A stretch of 64,000 nt of DNA from the NCBI GenBank assembly GCA_913057175.1, contig CAJXNP010000012.1, positions 1-64,000 of the forward strand, in the 5' to 3' direction. Below the pieces are notes generated by a model. The model saw only the letters and a program-made list of their open reading frames with translations, had not been told where the DNA came from and searched no databases. Origin of the DNA: an uncultured Cytophagales bacterium (GTDB lineage: Bacteria > Bacteroidota > Bacteroidia > Cytophagales > Cyclobacteriaceae). A program made the position numbers and the translations under genes. The stretch's first letter is position 1. Each line of letters starts with the position of its first letter. Positions 31,348 through 43,800 of this stretch are shown here, piece after piece.

Positions 31348-31974
31348 TTATTTAAATAAACTATCCAACTTTTCAATTGATCCTTCAAGGAAAACTACTT
31401 TATCAGAGTTTATTACCTCATAAGTATTCAATTCATTAACTACAGATACCTTTGTATTTTTTAAATTTCTGCTGGAAAGCAAAATATTCTTACTATTCTC
31501 CGGCAAAACAAACAGAGACTTTTGATCGCCAACATTCAATTTCTTTAGAATATCCAGATAAGATTTTGTCTTTGGAGCTTCAAATGAGAAATCCTCTATT
31601 ACAGCAATATCTTTTGATTTAGCTTTGTATGATAAGGCGGATTTTCTAGCCAGTTGCTTTACCTTTTTGTTTAATTTGAAAGAATAGTCTCTTGGCTTCG
31701 GGCCAAAAACTCTACCTCCCCCGACGAAAACAGGAGATTTTATGCTACCAGCTCTTGCAGTACCCGTTCCCTTTTGTCTTTTTATTTTCCTGGTTGATCC
31801 AGTAATTTCAGCTCTTTCTTTAGCCTTGTGGGTTCCTTGTCTTTGTGCAGCAAGAAAACTCTTTACATCCAGATAAATAGCGTGGTCATTTGGTTCTACA
31901 CCAAAAATATCTTTATTCAGTTTGACCTTTTTACCAGTGTCTTCACCCTTTATATTTAATACTGCTATATTCAT
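31348..31974 (-). CDS. rplD: Ribosomal protein uL4
   Basis: uL4 reaches into the exit tunnel and in E. coli represses the S10 operon. The tunnel loop region is [20 protein letters not shown] followed by [20 protein letters not shown]. Length 208. Five bases after rplC. Confidence 0.97.
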   Translation of the reverse strand: MNIAVLNIKGEDTGKKVKLNKDIFGVEPNDHAIYLDVKSFLAAQRQGTHKAKERAEITGSTRKIKRQKGTGTARAGSIKSPVFVGGGRVFGPKPRDYSFKLNKKVKQLARKSALSYKAKSKDIAVIEDFSFEAPKTKSYLDILKKLNVGDQKSLFVLPENSKNILLSSRNLKNTKVSVVNELNTYEVINSDKVVFLEGSIEKLDSLFK

Positions 31975-31979
31975 TTTTC

Positions 31980-32612
31980 TTATTTTTCAAGAACCACATA
32001 AGAATTTTTAGCACCAGGAACAGAGCCACTAACCAGGATAAGGTTGTCTTCCGGGAATAGTTTTACAACTTTCAGGTTAATCATTTTTACTCGCGAACCA
32101 CCCATTCTTCCAGCCATTTTCAAACCTTTAAAAACCCTGGATGGAAATGAACAGGCACCAATAGAACCTGGAGCTCTTTCCCTGTTATGCTGGCCGTGAG
32201 TGCTTTCACCAACTCCACCGAAATTATGTCTTTTTACAACACCTTGAAATCCTTTCCCTTTTGAGGTGCCAATTGCATCCAGAAAATCCCCTTCTTTAAA
32301 AACATCAGAAGGTTTTATTTCTAAACCCAGAGATACAGCTTCTTCAAACTCTACCCTGAAATCCCTAAACTCAACAACCTTCTTTTTAGGTGTTGTATTT
32401 GCTCTCTTAAAATGCCCAACCAAGGCTTTAGAAGTGTTTTTTAACTTCTTTTCATCAAAAGCCAATTGAACGGCATTGTAACCATCAGTTTCCTCATTTT
32501 TGACATGAGTAACCACGCAGGGACCAGCTTGGATCAAAGTGCAGGCTACACTATTTCCATTCTCATCGTATACACTGGTCATGCCGATCTTTTTTCCAAT
32601 TATGCCTGACAT
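31980..32612 (-). CDS. rplC: Ribosomal protein uL3
   Basis: uL3 is one of the first 50S assembly proteins and reaches the peptidyl transferase centre. [39 protein letters not shown] and [18 protein letters not shown] are conserved. Length 210. It is the first gene after a terminator and a new promoter (32660-32689), so it heads the large ribosomal transcript here in place of rpsJ. Confidence 0.97.
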   Translation of the reverse strand: MSGIIGKKIGMTSVYDENGNSVACTLIQAGPCVVTHVKNEETDGYNAVQLAFDEKKLKNTSKALVGHFKRANTTPKKKVVEFRDFRVEFEEAVSLGLEIKPSDVFKEGDFLDAIGTSKGKGFQGVVKRHNFGGVGESTHGQHNRERAPGSIGACSFPSRVFKGLKMAGRMGGSRVKMINLKVVKLFPEDNLILVSGSVPGAKNSYVVLEK

Positions 32613-32659
32613 TTTATTATTGTTTTTATTATTTATTTTTCTCTTTCCAAAAAGGACTG

Positions 32660-32689
32660 CAAAGGTAGTAAATTAACAGAACATACCAA
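32660..32689 (-). promoter_or_regulatory. Promoter of rplC and the S10-spc-alpha cluster
   Basis: On the minus strand, TTG (32687-32689), a 19-base spacer and TACCTTTG (32660-32667), an exact consensus match, 48 bases before the rplC start and just after the rpsJ terminator. Confidence 0.85.
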
Positions 32690-32714
32690 ATAATTTCTCA
32701 CAATAAGAATTGGT

Positions 32715-32752
32715 AAAAAAAAGGGAACCAACATAAGTAAATGAAGGTTCCC
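32715..32752 (-). terminator. Terminator between rpsJ and rplC
   Basis: On the minus strand GGGAACC (32746-32752) pairs with GGTTCCC (32723-32729) around a 16-base loop and is followed by eight Us (32715-32722). It ends the rpsL-rpsG-fusA-rpsJ transcript 21 bases after the rpsJ stop. Confidence 0.8.
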
Positions 32753-32772
32753 CATTTAATGTATTTGTTAAC

Positions 32773-33078
32773 TTAAACCTTTATTTCAACATCAACACCA
32801 CTTGGCAATTCAAGCTTCATTAAAGCATCAACCGTCTTAGCGCTGTTGCTATAAATGTCAACAAGTCTTTTGTAAGTAAACAACTGAAATTGCTCCCTTG
32901 ATTTTTTATTTACGTGAGGAGATCTCAATACTGTAAAAAACTCCTTTTTTGTAGGTAGAGGAATAGGTCCACTCACTACAGCGCCGGTAGATTTAACAGC
33001 TTTTACTATTTTCTCAGAAGACTTGTCTACCAAGTTGTGGTCATATGACTTAAGCTTAATTCTAATTTTTTGAGTCAT
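32773..33078 (-). CDS. rpsJ: Ribosomal protein uS10
   Basis: uS10 works in the 30S head and also as NusE, the partner of NusB in antitermination. [40 protein letters not shown] and [17 protein letters not shown] are diagnostic. Length 101. Unlike in E. coli it is the last gene of the rpsL-rpsG-fusA unit (18 bases after fusA) and is cut off from rplC by a terminator. Confidence 0.98.
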   Translation of the reverse strand: MTQKIRIKLKSYDHNLVDKSSEKIVKAVKSTGAVVSGPIPLPTKKEFFTVLRSPHVNKKSREQFQLFTYKRLVDIYSNSAKTVDALMKLELPSGVDVEIKV

Positions 33079-33096
33079 TTTATCTTCTACTTAAAA

Positions 33097-35217
33097 TTAT
33101 TCACCTTTAGTTTTTGCAATCACGTCTTCTGCTAAATTTGATGGCACCGGATCATAGTGCGAAAATGTCAAAGATGCAGATGCCCGACCGGAAGATATCG
33201 TCCGCAGATCTGTCACATATCCGAATAGTTCAGACAATGGAACGTCAGCCTTAATGATCTGGGCGCCACCTTTGGTATCCATGCCTCTCATGATACCCCT
33301 TCTTTTATTCAAGTCTCCGGTTACTGGACCAGTGTATTCATCCGGGGTAACAACTTCAACTTTCATAATTGGCTCGAGCAGTACTGGCTTCGCTTTTTTA
33401 GCTGATTCTTTAAATCCAATTCTGGCCGCCAGTTCGAATGATAAAGAATCAGAGTCAACATCGTGAAATGACCCGTGATAAAGCCTTACTTTCATTGAGT
33501 CTATTGGGAAACCTGCCAAAGGACCATTTTTCATGGCTTCGTTGAATCCCTTCTGAATAGCAGGAATAAATTCTCTTGGAATGGCTCCACCAACTATTTC
33601 ATTTGCAAATTCCAACCCTTCTTTATCATCTTCACGTGGTCCAATTTCAAATACTATATCTGCAAATTTACCTCGTCCACCTGTTTGTTTTTTGTAAACC
33701 TCTTTGTGGTCAACGTTTTGAGTGATGGCTTCTTTATAAGCAACCTGAGGAGCTCCCTGGTTAATTTCAACTTTGAATTCCCTCTTCAGTCTGTCTATAA
33801 TAATTTCCAGATGAAGTTCTCCCATACCTTTCAAAACTGTTTGTCCAGTTTCGTGATCTGTCTCAACTCTTAGAGTCGGATCTTCTTCAACAAGCTTAGA
33901 GATTGCAACACTTAGTTTGTCAACGTCTGCCTGCTTTTTAGGCTCAATTGCATATCCGATAACCGGTTCAGGAAATGTCATTGATTCCAGAACTATCGGG
34001 TGCTTTTCATCAACAAGGGTATCACCTGTTTTAATATCTTTAAAACCAACCGCTGCGGCAATGTCTCCAGCTTCTACCGTATCAATAGGGTTCTGCTTAT
34101 TGGAGTGCATCTGCATTAGCCTGGATATTCTCTCTTTTTTGTCGGTTCTCATGTTTAATACATAAGATCCCGAATTTAAAGTTCCTGAATATGATCTGAA
34201 AAAAGCCAGCCTACCTACAAATGGGTCTGTTGCAATTTTAAATGCAAGCGCAGCAAAAGGTTTTGAATTATCCGGCTCTCTTGGTTCTTCTTTCTCTGTT
34301 CTTGGATTTATACCTTTTACAGGAGGTAGATCCATCGGAGATGGAAGGTATTCGCACACACTATCCAATAGAGATTGCACTCCTTTATTTTTAAAGGCTG
34401 ATCCACAAAGAACAGGTGAGAAAGACATATCGATAACAGCTTTTCTGATAGCTGCTTCCATTTCTTCCTTTGTTATCGAATCAGGATCTTCGAAGAATTT
34501 CTCTAACAAGACCTCATCGTATTCTGCAACACTTTCTACTAATTTTTGTCTCCACTCATCGACTGTATCAACAAGATCTTCTGGAATCGGTACAACTTCA
34601 TATGTCATACCTTTATCCTCTTCATTCCAGATAATTGCCTTATTGGTAATAAGATCAACAACACCTTTGAAATTATCTTCAGCTCCGATCGGAACCTGTA
34701 AAGGTACCGGATTCGCCCCGAGCTTATCTTTTATTTCAGATACAACATTAAAAAAATCTGCTCCAGCACGATCCATTTTGTTCACAAAACAGATTCTAGG
34801 CACCCTGTATTTATCAGCTTGCCTCCATACAGTTTCAGATTGTGGTTCTACTCCGGAAACTGCACAGAATAGTGCTACAGCCCCATCAAGTACTCGCAAA
34901 GACCTTTCAACCTCAACCGTGAAGTCAACGTGGCCAGGAGTATCAATGATATTAATTCTGAATTCTTTAGTATCATCTGTTGCAGCACCTTGAACCGTAG
35001 GATACTTCCAGAATGTAGTTGTTGCAGCAGATGTAATGGTGATCCCTCTTTCCTGTTCCTGCTCCATCCAGTCCATAGTAGCAGCACCATCATGAACCTC
35101 ACCAATCTTATGTGTTAAACCTGTGTAATACAGGATTCGCTCAGTTGTGGTTGTTTTTCCGGCATCAATGTGAGCCATGATACCAATATTTCTTAAATAT
35201 TTTAAATCCTTCGCCAT
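33097..35217 (-). CDS. fusA: Elongation factor G
   Basis: EF-G drives translocation and, with RRF, ribosome recycling. The 706-residue GTPase has G1 [15 protein letters not shown], switch motif [12 protein letters not shown]3 [15 protein letters not shown] and G4 [10 protein letters not shown]. Domains II-V follow, ending with [19 protein letters not shown]. The [14 protein letters not shown] start is normal. Six bases after rpsG, in the classic str order. Confidence 0.98.
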   Translation of the reverse strand: MAKDLKYLRNIGIMAHIDAGKTTTTERILYYTGLTHKIGEVHDGAATMDWMEQEQERGITITSAATTTFWKYPTVQGAATDDTKEFRINIIDTPGHVDFTVEVERSLRVLDGAVALFCAVSGVEPQSETVWRQADKYRVPRICFVNKMDRAGADFFNVVSEIKDKLGANPVPLQVPIGAEDNFKGVVDLITNKAIIWNEEDKGMTYEVVPIPEDLVDTVDEWRQKLVESVAEYDEVLLEKFFEDPDSITKEEMEAAIRKAVIDMSFSPVLCGSAFKNKGVQSLLDSVCEYLPSPMDLPPVKGINPRTEKEEPREPDNSKPFAALAFKIATDPFVGRLAFFRSYSGTLNSGSYVLNMRTDKKERISRLMQMHSNKQNPIDTVEAGDIAAAVGFKDIKTGDTLVDEKHPIVLESMTFPEPVIGYAIEPKKQADVDKLSVAISKLVEEDPTLRVETDHETGQTVLKGMGELHLEIIIDRLKREFKVEINQGAPQVAYKEAITQNVDHKEVYKKQTGGRGKFADIVFEIGPREDDKEGLEFANEIVGGAIPREFIPAIQKGFNEAMKNGPLAGFPIDSMKVRLYHGSFHDVDSDSLSFELAARIGFKESAKKAKPVLLEPIMKVEVVTPDEYTGPVTGDLNKRRGIMRGMDTKGGAQIIKADVPLSELFGYVTDLRTISSGRASASLTFSHYDPVPSNLAEDVIAKTKGE

Positions 35218-35223
35218 TATAAA

Positions 35224-35691
35224 TTAAAACCTAAAATGTGAAAATGCCTTGTTGGCTTCAGCCATTCTATGTGTATCATCCTTCTTCTTCACTGCTGCTC
35301 CTTCACCTTTTGAAGCTGCAATAATTTCATTTGCCAATCTCTGCTCCATGGTTTTTTCACCTCTTGCTTTTGCATACCTAACCATCCATTTGATACCCAG
35401 TGATATCTTGCGATCAGGCCTAACTTCCAAAGGCACTTGAAAGGTTGCTCCTCCTACTCTTCTACTTTTTACCTCAACAACCGGCATGATGTTATTCAAT
35501 GCCTTTTTCCAGGTTTCAAGACCATTTTCTCCCGTTTTATCCTCAACCTGATCAATGGCTTTATAAAAAATATTGTATGCAAGGTTTTTCTTACCCTGCA
35601 ACATCAAACTATTTACAAATCTGGTTACCAAAGTATCCTGAAACTTTGGATCAGGTAAAACATATCTCTTTTTAGGTTTTGCCTTTCTCAT
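35224..35691 (-). CDS. rpsG: Ribosomal protein uS7
   Basis: uS7 nucleates the 30S head and contacts E-site t[42 protein letters not shown] and the C-terminal [17 protein letters not shown] are typical. Length 155. Six bases after rpsL. Confidence 0.98.
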   Translation of the reverse strand: MRKAKPKKRYVLPDPKFQDTLVTRFVNSLMLQGKKNLAYNIFYKAIDQVEDKTGENGLETWKKALNNIMPVVEVKSRRVGGATFQVPLEVRPDRKISLGIKWMVRYAKARGEKTMEQRLANEIIAASKGEGAAVKKKDDTHRMAEANKAFSHFRF

Positions 35692-35697
35692 ATTCTA

Positions 35698-36075
35698 TTA
35701 TTTTTTCTTTGGCCTTTTAGCACCATATTTTGATCGACCTTGTAGCCTTCCTTCAACACCAGCGGTATCCAAAGCTCCCCGGATGATATGGTATCTTACA
35801 CCTGGTAAATCTTTTACCCTTCCACCTCTGATCAGTACAATCGAGTGCTCCTGTAGATTATGTCCTTCACCCATAATATAGGCGTTGACTTCCTTTCCAT
35901 TTGTTAACCTTACCCTTGCCACCTTTCTCATTGCTGAGTTTGGCTTCTTTGGTGTAGTTGTATAAACTCTTGTACAAACCCCTCTTCTCTGCGGGCACGA
36001 ATCCAATGCAGGAGATTTAGATTTTCCTGTCAAATTCTTCCTTCCTTTTCTTACTAATTGTTGAATAGTAGGCAT
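35698..36075 (-). CDS. rpsL: Ribosomal protein uS12
   Basis: uS12 monitors decoding; changes in it give streptomycin resistance. The relevant lysines are wild type: [20 protein letters not shown] (Lys42 equivalent) and [14 protein letters not shown] (Lys87 equivalent). [19 protein letters not shown] opens the protein. Length 125. First gene of its unit, with a perfect promoter 41 bases upstream. Confidence 0.98.
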   Translation of the reverse strand: MPTIQQLVRKGRKNLTGKSKSPALDSCPQRRGVCTRVYTTTPKKPNSAMRKVARVRLTNGKEVNAYIMGEGHNLQEHSIVLIRGGRVKDLPGVRYHIIRGALDTAGVEGRLQGRSKYGAKRPKKK

Positions 36076-36115
36076 ATTTATTTTCTATTATAAATAGGTC
36101 TTATTTTTGGGAATG

Positions 36116-36145
36116 CAAAGGTAGAGAAAACAAATCATTAAGCAA
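36116..36145 (-). promoter_or_regulatory. Promoter of rpsL-rpsG-fusA-rpsJ
   Basis: On the minus strand, TTG (36143-36145), a 19-base spacer and TACCTTTG (36116-36123), an exact consensus match, 40 bases before rpsL. No terminator is visible between the preceding DUF3467 gene and this promoter, so read-through from rpoC is also possible. Confidence 0.85.
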
Positions 36146-36173
36146 ACAGTTTAGAACTAATTTGTTACAATAA

Positions 36174-36497
36174 TTATGCTTCTCCCACCGTTCCCCCGAA
36201 GTTGATTGGAAATTTTGGAGCTTCCTCGGTCTTTTTTATGGGACCAAAGGTCTGTTCGTATTTCTCAATATTATCTTTTAATGCATTTAAAAGCCTTTTT
36301 GCGTGCTCAGGTGTGATGACAATCCTCGCCTTTACCTTTGCTTTGGGAACACCTGGCATTAATCTAATAAAGTCGATGACAAACTCACTGTTAGAGTGAG
36401 CTATCATCGCTAAATTAGAATAAATACCTTCGGCAGTTTCCTCCGAAAGTTCAATATTAATTTGATTAGGATTTTTAGGCTTTTTCTGATCTTCCAT
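36174..36497 (-). CDS. DUF3467 family protein
   Basis: The 107-residue protein matches the DUF3467 pattern: NPNQINIELSEETAEGIYSN, then MIAHSNSEFVIDFIRLMPGV, AKVKARIVITPEHAKRLLNA and a helix ending KYEQTFGPI. The function of the family is not known. It has no signal peptide or membrane segment. It begins 1 base after rpoC on the same strand, which suggests co-expression with RNA polymerase beta and beta-prime, and ends before the rpsL promoter. Confidence 0.85.
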   Translation of the reverse strand: MEDQKKPKNPNQINIELSEETAEGIYSNLAMIAHSNSEFVIDFIRLMPGVPKAKVKARIVITPEHAKRLLNALKDNIEKYEQTFGPIKKTEEAPKFPINFGGTVGEA

Positions 36498-36498
36498 C

Positions 36499-39400
36499 TT
36501 AGCTTAACTCATCAATTTTCTCCTTACTGAAATCTTCCTGTGAAGTGACCAATGAATCGTATTCTTCCTGTGATGAAACAATGATGTTTTTGTAATCCCT
36601 CATTCCGGTTCCCGCAGGAATCAAATGACCAACGATTACGTTTTCTTTTAATCCTATCAATTTATCTCTCTTACCTCTGATAGAAGCTTCGCTCAGCACC
36701 TTAGTAGTTTCCTGGAAGGAAGCCGCAGAAATGAAGCTCTCCGTACCCAGTGATGCTTGCGTAATACCCTGAAGTGTTGGCCGAGAAACAGCAGGTTGTG
36801 CCTCTCTAACTTTAACTTGCTTCAGGTCTTTTCTTTTCAGAGTTGAATTCTCGTCTCTCAAACGTCGTGAGCTAATGATCTGTCCAGGCTTTAATGATTC
36901 CGATTCTCCGGCATCTTCCACCACCTTCATATCAAGAATAGCATCGTTCTCTTCCCTGAACAACCACTTGTCAACAACCTGTCCTGGCAAGAAATTGGTA
37001 TCCCCCGCATCGATGATCTCAACTTTCTGCATCATCTGGCGAACGATCACCTCAATATGCTTGTCATTGATCTTCACACCTTGCAGACGATAAACTTCCT
37101 GAATTTCATTTACAAGATACTCCTGAACGGCTGTCGGACCTTTGATTGAAAGAATATCTGCCGGAGTTATTGCTCCATCAGACATTGGGAACCCAGCTTT
37201 CACATAGTCATTGTCCTGAACAAGGATGTGTTTTGACAATGGTACCATGTATCTTTTCTTGATTCCATCTTTCGATTCAATAAAGATCTCTCTGTTACCT
37301 CTTTTAATACCACCATAGGTAACAACCCCATCAATTTCACTTACTACAGCAGGATTGGATGGGTTCCTCGCTTCAAAGAGCTCCGTCACCCTTGGCAAAC
37401 CACCCGTGATATCTCTTGATTTACCAATGGTTCGAGGGATCTTAGCAATAACACGACCAGCTTTTACTTCAACTCCCTCGTTTGCAGCTAAGTGAGCCCC
37501 TACAGGGATGTTATAGCTGATCTCGTCAGATTTACCTTTAATAATAATGGCCGGGTTCTTTTTCTTATCTTTTGTTTCAATAATTACCTTTTCTCTGTGA
37601 CCAGTCTGCTCATCAGCGATTTCTTTGAAAGTGATGCCTTCTTCGATTGCCTCGAATTCAACTTTACCATCAATCTCCGACAAGATAACTGCATTATAAG
37701 GATCCCAGTTACAAAGCTCTGCTCCCTTTTCAACCGTATCACCTTCTTTAACTTTTAGGTAAGCTCCGTAAGGCACGTGGTTATTGATCAAAACCTTCTT
37801 GGACTTCGGATCAACGATCTTTATCTCGCCAGATCGGCCCATTACCACAGTAACTTTATCACCGTCTTCGTTTTTGGTATTAATGGTCCTCAACTCATCA
37901 AACTCGACAACACCACCAAATTTAGCCTTGATGTTTGCATCAACAGCAATGTTGGATGCCGTACCACCAACGTGGAATGTTCTAAGCGTCAACTGTGTAC
38001 CCGGTTCACCAATAGATTGTGCTGCGATAACACCAACAGACTCTCCTCTTTGAACCATGTTACCAGTAGCAAGGTTTCTACCATAACATCTGCCACAAAT
38101 ACCTTGTTTGGTCTCGCAAGTTAATGCAGATCTAATCTCTACTTCTTCGATACTTGTTTCATCGATAATTCTTGCTACTTCTTCGGTAATTTCTGTATTC
38201 GCAGTTACAATTAATTCATCTGTGATTGGATCGAATACATCGTGAACTGTCACCCTACCCAGAATTCGTTCAGACAATGGCTCAACAATGTCCTCATTAT
38301 CTTTCAGAGCAGTTACAACAATTCCTCTTAAGGTTCCACAATCTTCTTCATTGACAACCACATCTTGAGCAACGTCAACCAATCGACGAGTCAGATAACC
38401 AGCATCGGCTGTTTTAAGTGCCGTGTCAGCCAAACCTTTTCTGGCACCGTGTGTAGAAATGAAGTATTCGATTACATCCAGACCTTCTTTAAAGTTGGAC
38501 AAGATCGGGTTTTCAATGATCTCACCTACAGAACCCATCAGGTTTTTCTGTGGTTTTGCCATCAATCCTCTCATTCCTCCTAGCTGCCTGATCTGCTCTC
38601 TAGAACCTCTTGCTCCGGAGTGCATCATCATATAAATCGAGTTAAACCCTTGATCATCATTTTCCAGACGCTTCATCAATGTACCTGTGATCTGAGAGTT
38701 AACCCTGGTCCAGATATCAATAACCTGGTTATACCTTTCGTTATCGGTGATCAGACCCATGTAATAGTTATTCCAAACTGTATCAACCTCTTCCTTGGCA
38801 TTGACAATCAAATCGTCTTTCTCAGCAGGAACAATGATATCACCCAGTCCCATCGAGAGCCCACCTTTGTAAGCTGATTGGAATCCAAGTTCTTTGATAT
38901 CATCAAGGAATGCAGCAGCTCGAGCCATTCCTGAAATTTTGAACACATCTGAAATAATGGTCTGAAGTTTTTTCTTAGTCAATAATTCATTGACATAACC
39001 AACTTCTTCCGGAATGAATTGATTAAATAATACCCTTCCGGCTACTGTTTCTATAACTTTAGATTCAAGCTCACCTTTATCATTTCTTACTTTTACCCGA
39101 CATTTAATAAATGCGTGCTTAGAAATCCTATCTTCATTCAAAGCAATGATTACCTCCTGCGGAGAATAGAATGTCAATCCTTCACCTGGAACGGGATCCT
39201 TTTCAGATCCTCTTCGACCCTTGGTAACATAATACAGACCAAGTACCATATCCTGAGAAGGAACGGCAATGGGTGCTCCGTTTGCCGGGTTAAGGATATT
39301 ATGAGATGATAACATCAGAAGAGACGCTTCCAAAATAGCCTCCTGTCCTAGTGGAACGTGAACAGCCATTTGATCACCGTCAAAATCCGCGTTAAAGGCA

Positions 39401-40806
39401 GTACACGCTAATGGGTGTAACTGAATCGCTTTACCCTCAATCAATTTTGGCTGAAATGATTGAATACCTAATCTGTGAAGAGTTGGAGCCCTGTTAAGTA
39501 ATACAGGGTGGCCTTTCAGTACGTTTTCCAGAATATCCCAAACAACAGGGTCTTTCCTGTCAACAATTTTCTTAGCTGACTTAACTGTCTTGACGATTCC
39601 TCTTTCAATTAGCTTCCTGATGATGAATGGCTTATAAAGTTCTGCCGCCATGTTTTTTGGCAGACCACATTCATGCATTTTCAGTTCAGGTCCAACGACA
39701 ATAACAGATCGACCAGAGTAGTCAACTCTTTTACCCAATAGGTTTTGACGGAATCGACCTTGCTTTCCTTTAAGCATATCACTTAAAGATTTCAAAGCCC
39801 TGTTTCCATCCGACCTTACAGCATTGACCTTTCTTGAATTGTCAAATAAAGAATCAACTGCTTCCTGAAGCATCCTCTTTTCGTTTCGAAGAATAACCTC
39901 AGGAGCTTTAATATCAATTAGTCTTTTTAATCTGTTATTTCGAATGATAACCCTTCTGTAAAGGTCATTCAAATCAGAAGTAGCAAATCTACCACCATCC
40001 AAAGGAACCAATGGTCTCAATTCAGGTGGAATAACCGGCACCATCCTTACTACCATCCATTCCGGTCTGTTTTCTATCCTGGTTCTGGCATCTCTGAATG
40101 CTTCCACAACCTTCAACCTTTTCAAGGCTTCTGCTTTTCTTTGTTGTGAAGTATCAGTTGCTGCCTGGTGCCTTAAGCTATATGAAAGATCATCCAGATC
40201 AATTCTGGATAGAAGCATTTCAAGCGCTTCTGCACCCATCTTAGCGATAAACTTGTCAGGATTGTCATCATCCAACTGCTGATTCTCCCTTGGTAGTTTA
40301 TCAAGAATATCCAGGTATTCATCCTCCGTAAGGAAATCCATTTGGTTAATCCCATCCTCTTCTTTCAATCCAGCCTGGATAACTACATATCGCTCGTAGT
40401 AGATAATCTGATCAAGTTTTTTAGTTGGTAAACCAAGCAAGTAACCAATCTTATTTGGCAATGAACGGAAATACCAGATATGAGCTACCGGTACTACCAG
40501 CTCGATATGCCCCATCCTTTCCCTTCTTACCTTTTTCTCAGTGACTTCCACACCACAACGGTCACAAATAATTCCCTTATATCGGATCCTTTTGTATTTC
40601 CCGCAATGACATTCCCAGTCCTTTACCGGACCAAAAATCCTTTCACAAAACAATCCACCCATTTCAGGCTTGTAGGTTCTGTAATTGATGGTCTCAGGTT
40701 GAGTAACTTCACCATGAGAGCTTTCCAGGATTGATTCCGGTGAAGCAAGGCTAATGGTGATGTTATTGAAGTCGCTTTTTATTTTTTTATTTTTTCTAAA
40801 TGCCAT
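36499..40806 (-). CDS. rpoC: RNA polymerase beta-prime subunit
   Basis: Beta-prime holds the catalytic magnesium in [15 protein letters not shown] (near residue 460). The N-terminal zinc finger is [20 protein letters not shown], the clamp and rudder regions follow, and the second zinc site is [36 protein letters not shown] and [11 protein letters not shown] are conserved. At 1435 residues it is normal for Bacteroidota. It follows rpoB by 40 bases. Confidence 0.98.
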   Translation of the reverse strand: MAFRKNKKIKSDFNNITISLASPESILESSHGEVTQPETINYRTYKPEMGGLFCERIFGPVKDWECHCGKYKRIRYKGIICDRCGVEVTEKKVRRERMGHIELVVPVAHIWYFRSLPNKIGYLLGLPTKKLDQIIYYERYVVIQAGLKEEDGINQMDFLTEDEYLDILDKLPRENQQLDDDNPDKFIAKMGAEALEMLLSRIDLDDLSYSLRHQAATDTSQQRKAEALKRLKVVEAFRDARTRIENRPEWMVVRMVPVIPPELRPLVPLDGGRFATSDLNDLYRRVIIRNNRLKRLIDIKAPEVILRNEKRMLQEAVDSLFDNSRKVNAVRSDGNRALKSLSDMLKGKQGRFRQNLLGKRVDYSGRSVIVVGPELKMHECGLPKNMAAELYKPFIIRKLIERGIVKTVKSAKKIVDRKDPVVWDILENVLKGHPVLLNRAPTLHRLGIQSFQPKLIEGKAIQLHPLACTAFNADFDGDQMAVHVPLGQEAILEASLLMLSSHNILNPANGAPIAVPSQDMVLGLYYVTKGRRGSEKDPVPGEGLTFYSPQEVIIALNEDRISKHAFIKCRVKVRNDKGELESKVIETVAGRVLFNQFIPEEVGYVNELLTKKKLQTIISDVFKISGMARAAAFLDDIKELGFQSAYKGGLSMGLGDIIVPAEKDDLIVNAKEEVDTVWNNYYMGLITDNERYNQVIDIWTRVNSQITGTLMKRLENDDQGFNSIYMMMHSGARGSREQIRQLGGMRGLMAKPQKNLMGSVGEIIENPILSNFKEGLDVIEYFISTHGARKGLADTALKTADAGYLTRRLVDVAQDVVVNEEDCGTLRGIVVTALKDNEDIVEPLSERILGRVTVHDVFDPITDELIVTANTEITEEVARIIDETSIEEVEIRSALTCETKQGICGRCYGRNLATGNMVQRGESVGVIAAQSIGEPGTQLTLRTFHVGGTASNIAVDANIKAKFGGVVEFDELRTINTKNEDGDKVTVVMGRSGEIKIVDPKSKKVLINNHVPYGAYLKVKEGDTVEKGAELCNWDPYNAVILSEIDGKVEFEAIEEGITFKEIADEQTGHREKVIIETKDKKKNPAIIIKGKSDEISYNIPVGAHLAANEGVEVKAGRVIAKIPRTIGKSRDITGGLPRVTELFEARNPSNPAVVSEIDGVVTYGGIKRGNREIFIESKDGIKKRYMVPLSKHILVQDNDYVKAGFPMSDGAITPADILSIKGPTAVQEYLVNEIQEVYRLQGVKINDKHIEVIVRQMMQKVEIIDAGDTNFLPGQVVDKWLFREENDAILDMKVVEDAGESESLKPGQIISSRRLRDENSTLKRKDLKQVKVREAQPAVSRPTLQGITQASLGTESFISAASFQETTKVLSEASIRGKRDKLIGLKENVIVGHLIPAGTGMRDYKNIIVSSQEEYDSLVTSQEDFSKEKIDELS

Positions 40807-40846
40807 AATATTTTTATTTATCTAGGCCGTAAAGGCATTTATTATT

Positions 40847-43800
40847 TTAATCCAAAGTAATTTCTAGTGCTAACCCTCTCAGTTCGTGAACAAGAACATT
40901 GAATGATTCTGGAATATTAGGCTTAATCATGTTATCACCTTTAACAATAGCTTCGTATGCCTTTGCCCTTCCGATAACATCATCCGATTTTACAGTTAAC
41001 ATTTCCTGTAATACATTGGCTGCGCCAAAAGCTTCCAGTGCCCAAACTTCCATTTCTCCAAATCTCTGCCCGCCAAATTGTGCTTTACCACCAAGAGGTT
41101 GCTGTGTAATCAGTGAGTATGGTCCGATTGACCTTGCGTGCATCTTGTCATCCACCAGGTGACCAAGCTTAAGCATGTAAATCACACCAACGGTTACCGG
41201 TTGATCAAACCGAACGCCTGAAAGACCATCGTACAAGAATGTTCTTCCTAGTTTAGGTAGTTTTGCTTCTTTCAATTCTTTCTCAACCTCTTCCAGAGAA
41301 GCTCCATCAAAAATCGGAGTCGCATATTTTCTACCTAATTTCTCTCCGGCCCAACCTAGTACGGTCTCATAAATCTGTCCAATGTTCATCCTCGAAGGTA
41401 CACCAAGTGGGTTTAGAACAATATCAACAGGAGTTCCGTCTTCCATAAACGGCATATCCTCCTCGCGGACAATCTTGGCGACAACACCTTTGTTACCGTG
41501 TCGCCCTGCCATTTTATCCCCTACTTTTAGTTTTCTCTTCTTCGCTACATAAACTTTGGCTAATTGAACGATACCTGCAGGCAATTCATCGCCAACTTCC
41601 AATGTGAATCTCTCTCTCTTGAACTTACCCGCAACCTCATTTCTCCTATTATTGTAGGATTTAACCAATGTGACCAATAAGTCATTTAGTTTCTCATCAT
41701 CCGTCCAATTGTCAAGAATTACATCACCGATAAGGTTAACTTCTTCAGGAACATTGTAATTGCTTTCATCGCGGTAAACATTTTTTTCAGGGAATAAGTT
41801 TTCTTCGATAACTTTCGCATTGATTTTTACTCCCTTGCTAACTAGTTCATCACCGAATTTATGCTTAATCCCATTGCTTACTTTTCCATCAAATAAAGTC
41901 GCTAGTTTTTCGACCATCTGCGACCTGATTTTCAGCAAGTCATTAGAATATTTATTTTTAAGAGCTTCCACCTGCTTTTTAGCTTGCGCCCTTAGTTCCT
42001 TATCTTTTTTAGGTCTTGAGAAAAGTTTTGTATCGATGACAACTCCATCTAATGAAGGGGGCGCTTTAAGAGAAGCATCTTTTACGTCACCAGCCTTGTC
42101 TCCGAATATAGCCCGAAGTAACTTTTCTTCAGGAGTCGGGTCAGTTTCACCTTTTGGAGTGATCTTACCAATTAAAATATCTCCTTCTTTAATTTCTGCA
42201 CCAACTCTGATGATACCATTTTCATCGAGATTTTTAACCGCTTCCTCAGAAACGTTAGGGATTTCAGAAGTCAATTCTTCTTCACCTCTTTTCGTATCCC
42301 TTACTTCTAACTCAAATTCTTCGATATGTAAAGAAGTAAAGATATCATCTCTGACGACCTTTTCTGAAATTACTATAGCATCCTCAAAGTTATAACCTTG
42401 CCACGGCATAAAGGCCACTTTCAGGTTTCTTCCCAAAGCCAATTCGCCGCCTTCTGTAGCATAGCCTTCACACAAAACCTGGCCTTTAGCAACTTTATCA
42501 CCTTTCTTAACGATCGGATTGATATTGATACAAGTATCCTGGTTGGTTCTTCTGAATTTGATTAAATCATATGTTTTTATCTCTGCATTAAAGCTTGTCA
42601 AAGCCTGATCATCAGATAAATCATATTTTACTACAATTTTGGTTGCATCAACGAAATCTATCACTCCATCATTCTCCGCAAGGATGAGAGCCCGGCTATC
42701 CATCGCTACTCTTTTTTCCAAACCGGTACCAACGATAGGTGACTGTGGTTTCAATAACGGTACAGCCTGCCGCTGCATGTTTGATCCCATCAATGCACGG
42801 TTTGCATCATCGTGCTCCAGGAATGGAATCAGTGAAGCAGCAACCGATACAATTTGGTTTGGTGCGATATCCATGTAGGTAATATTCTCCTTGTCCATTA
42901 CAGGGAAATCACCTTCATATCTAGCCTTAACTTTTTCATTAACAAAATTTCCACCATCACTAAGAGGGGCATTTGCCTGGGCGATATAGTGAGTATCTTC
43001 TTCCTCAGCGGTCAGATAAATCACATTACCTGACATATCTACTTTACCTTCTTTCGCATTTCGATAAGGTGTTTCAATGAATCCCATATCATTCACTTTT
43101 GCGTGAACACAAAGTGATGAGATCAGACCAATGTTTGGACCTTCAGGTGTCTCAATGGTACACAGTCTACCGTAGTGAGTGTAGTGAACGTCCCTTACTT
43201 CAAAACCTGCTCTTTCTCTGGAAAGACCCCCTGGTCCTAAAGCTGACATTCTTCTCTTATGTGTGATTTCAGCTAAAGGATTAGTTTGATCCATGAACTG
43301 AGAAAGCTGGTTGGTTCCAAAGAATGAGTTGATTACAGATGAAAGAGTTCTCGCATTGATCAGGTCAACAGGCTTGAAATCTTCATTGTCCCTAACGTTC
43401 ATTCTTTCTTTAATGGTTCTTGCCATCCTTGCTAAACCAACACCGAATTGGCTGTAAAGTTGTTCGCCAACCGTTCTTACCCTTCTATTACTAAGGTGAT
43501 CGATATCATCCACAACAGCTTTTGAATTGATCAGACCTATCAGGTATTTTACAATCTCTAAAATATCCGGCTTGGTAAGAACCTTAACATCTGATTCTAT
43601 TTCCAGGCCAAGTTTTTTGTTGATGCGATATCTTCCTACTTCTCCAAGATCGTATCGCTTATCACTGAAAAACAGGTTTTGAATGATTTCCCTGGCAGTT
43701 GCTTCATCAGGAGCCTCAGTATTTCTCAACTGTCGGTAGATTTGCTCAACCGCTTCTTTTTCGGAGTTTGAATTATCTTTTTGAAGGGTATTATAGATAA

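Noticed and set aside
31344-31388. Longer N-terminus for rplW
   Set aside because: It would overlap rplD and adds residues unrelated to uL23; the ATG at 31343 gives the standard start.
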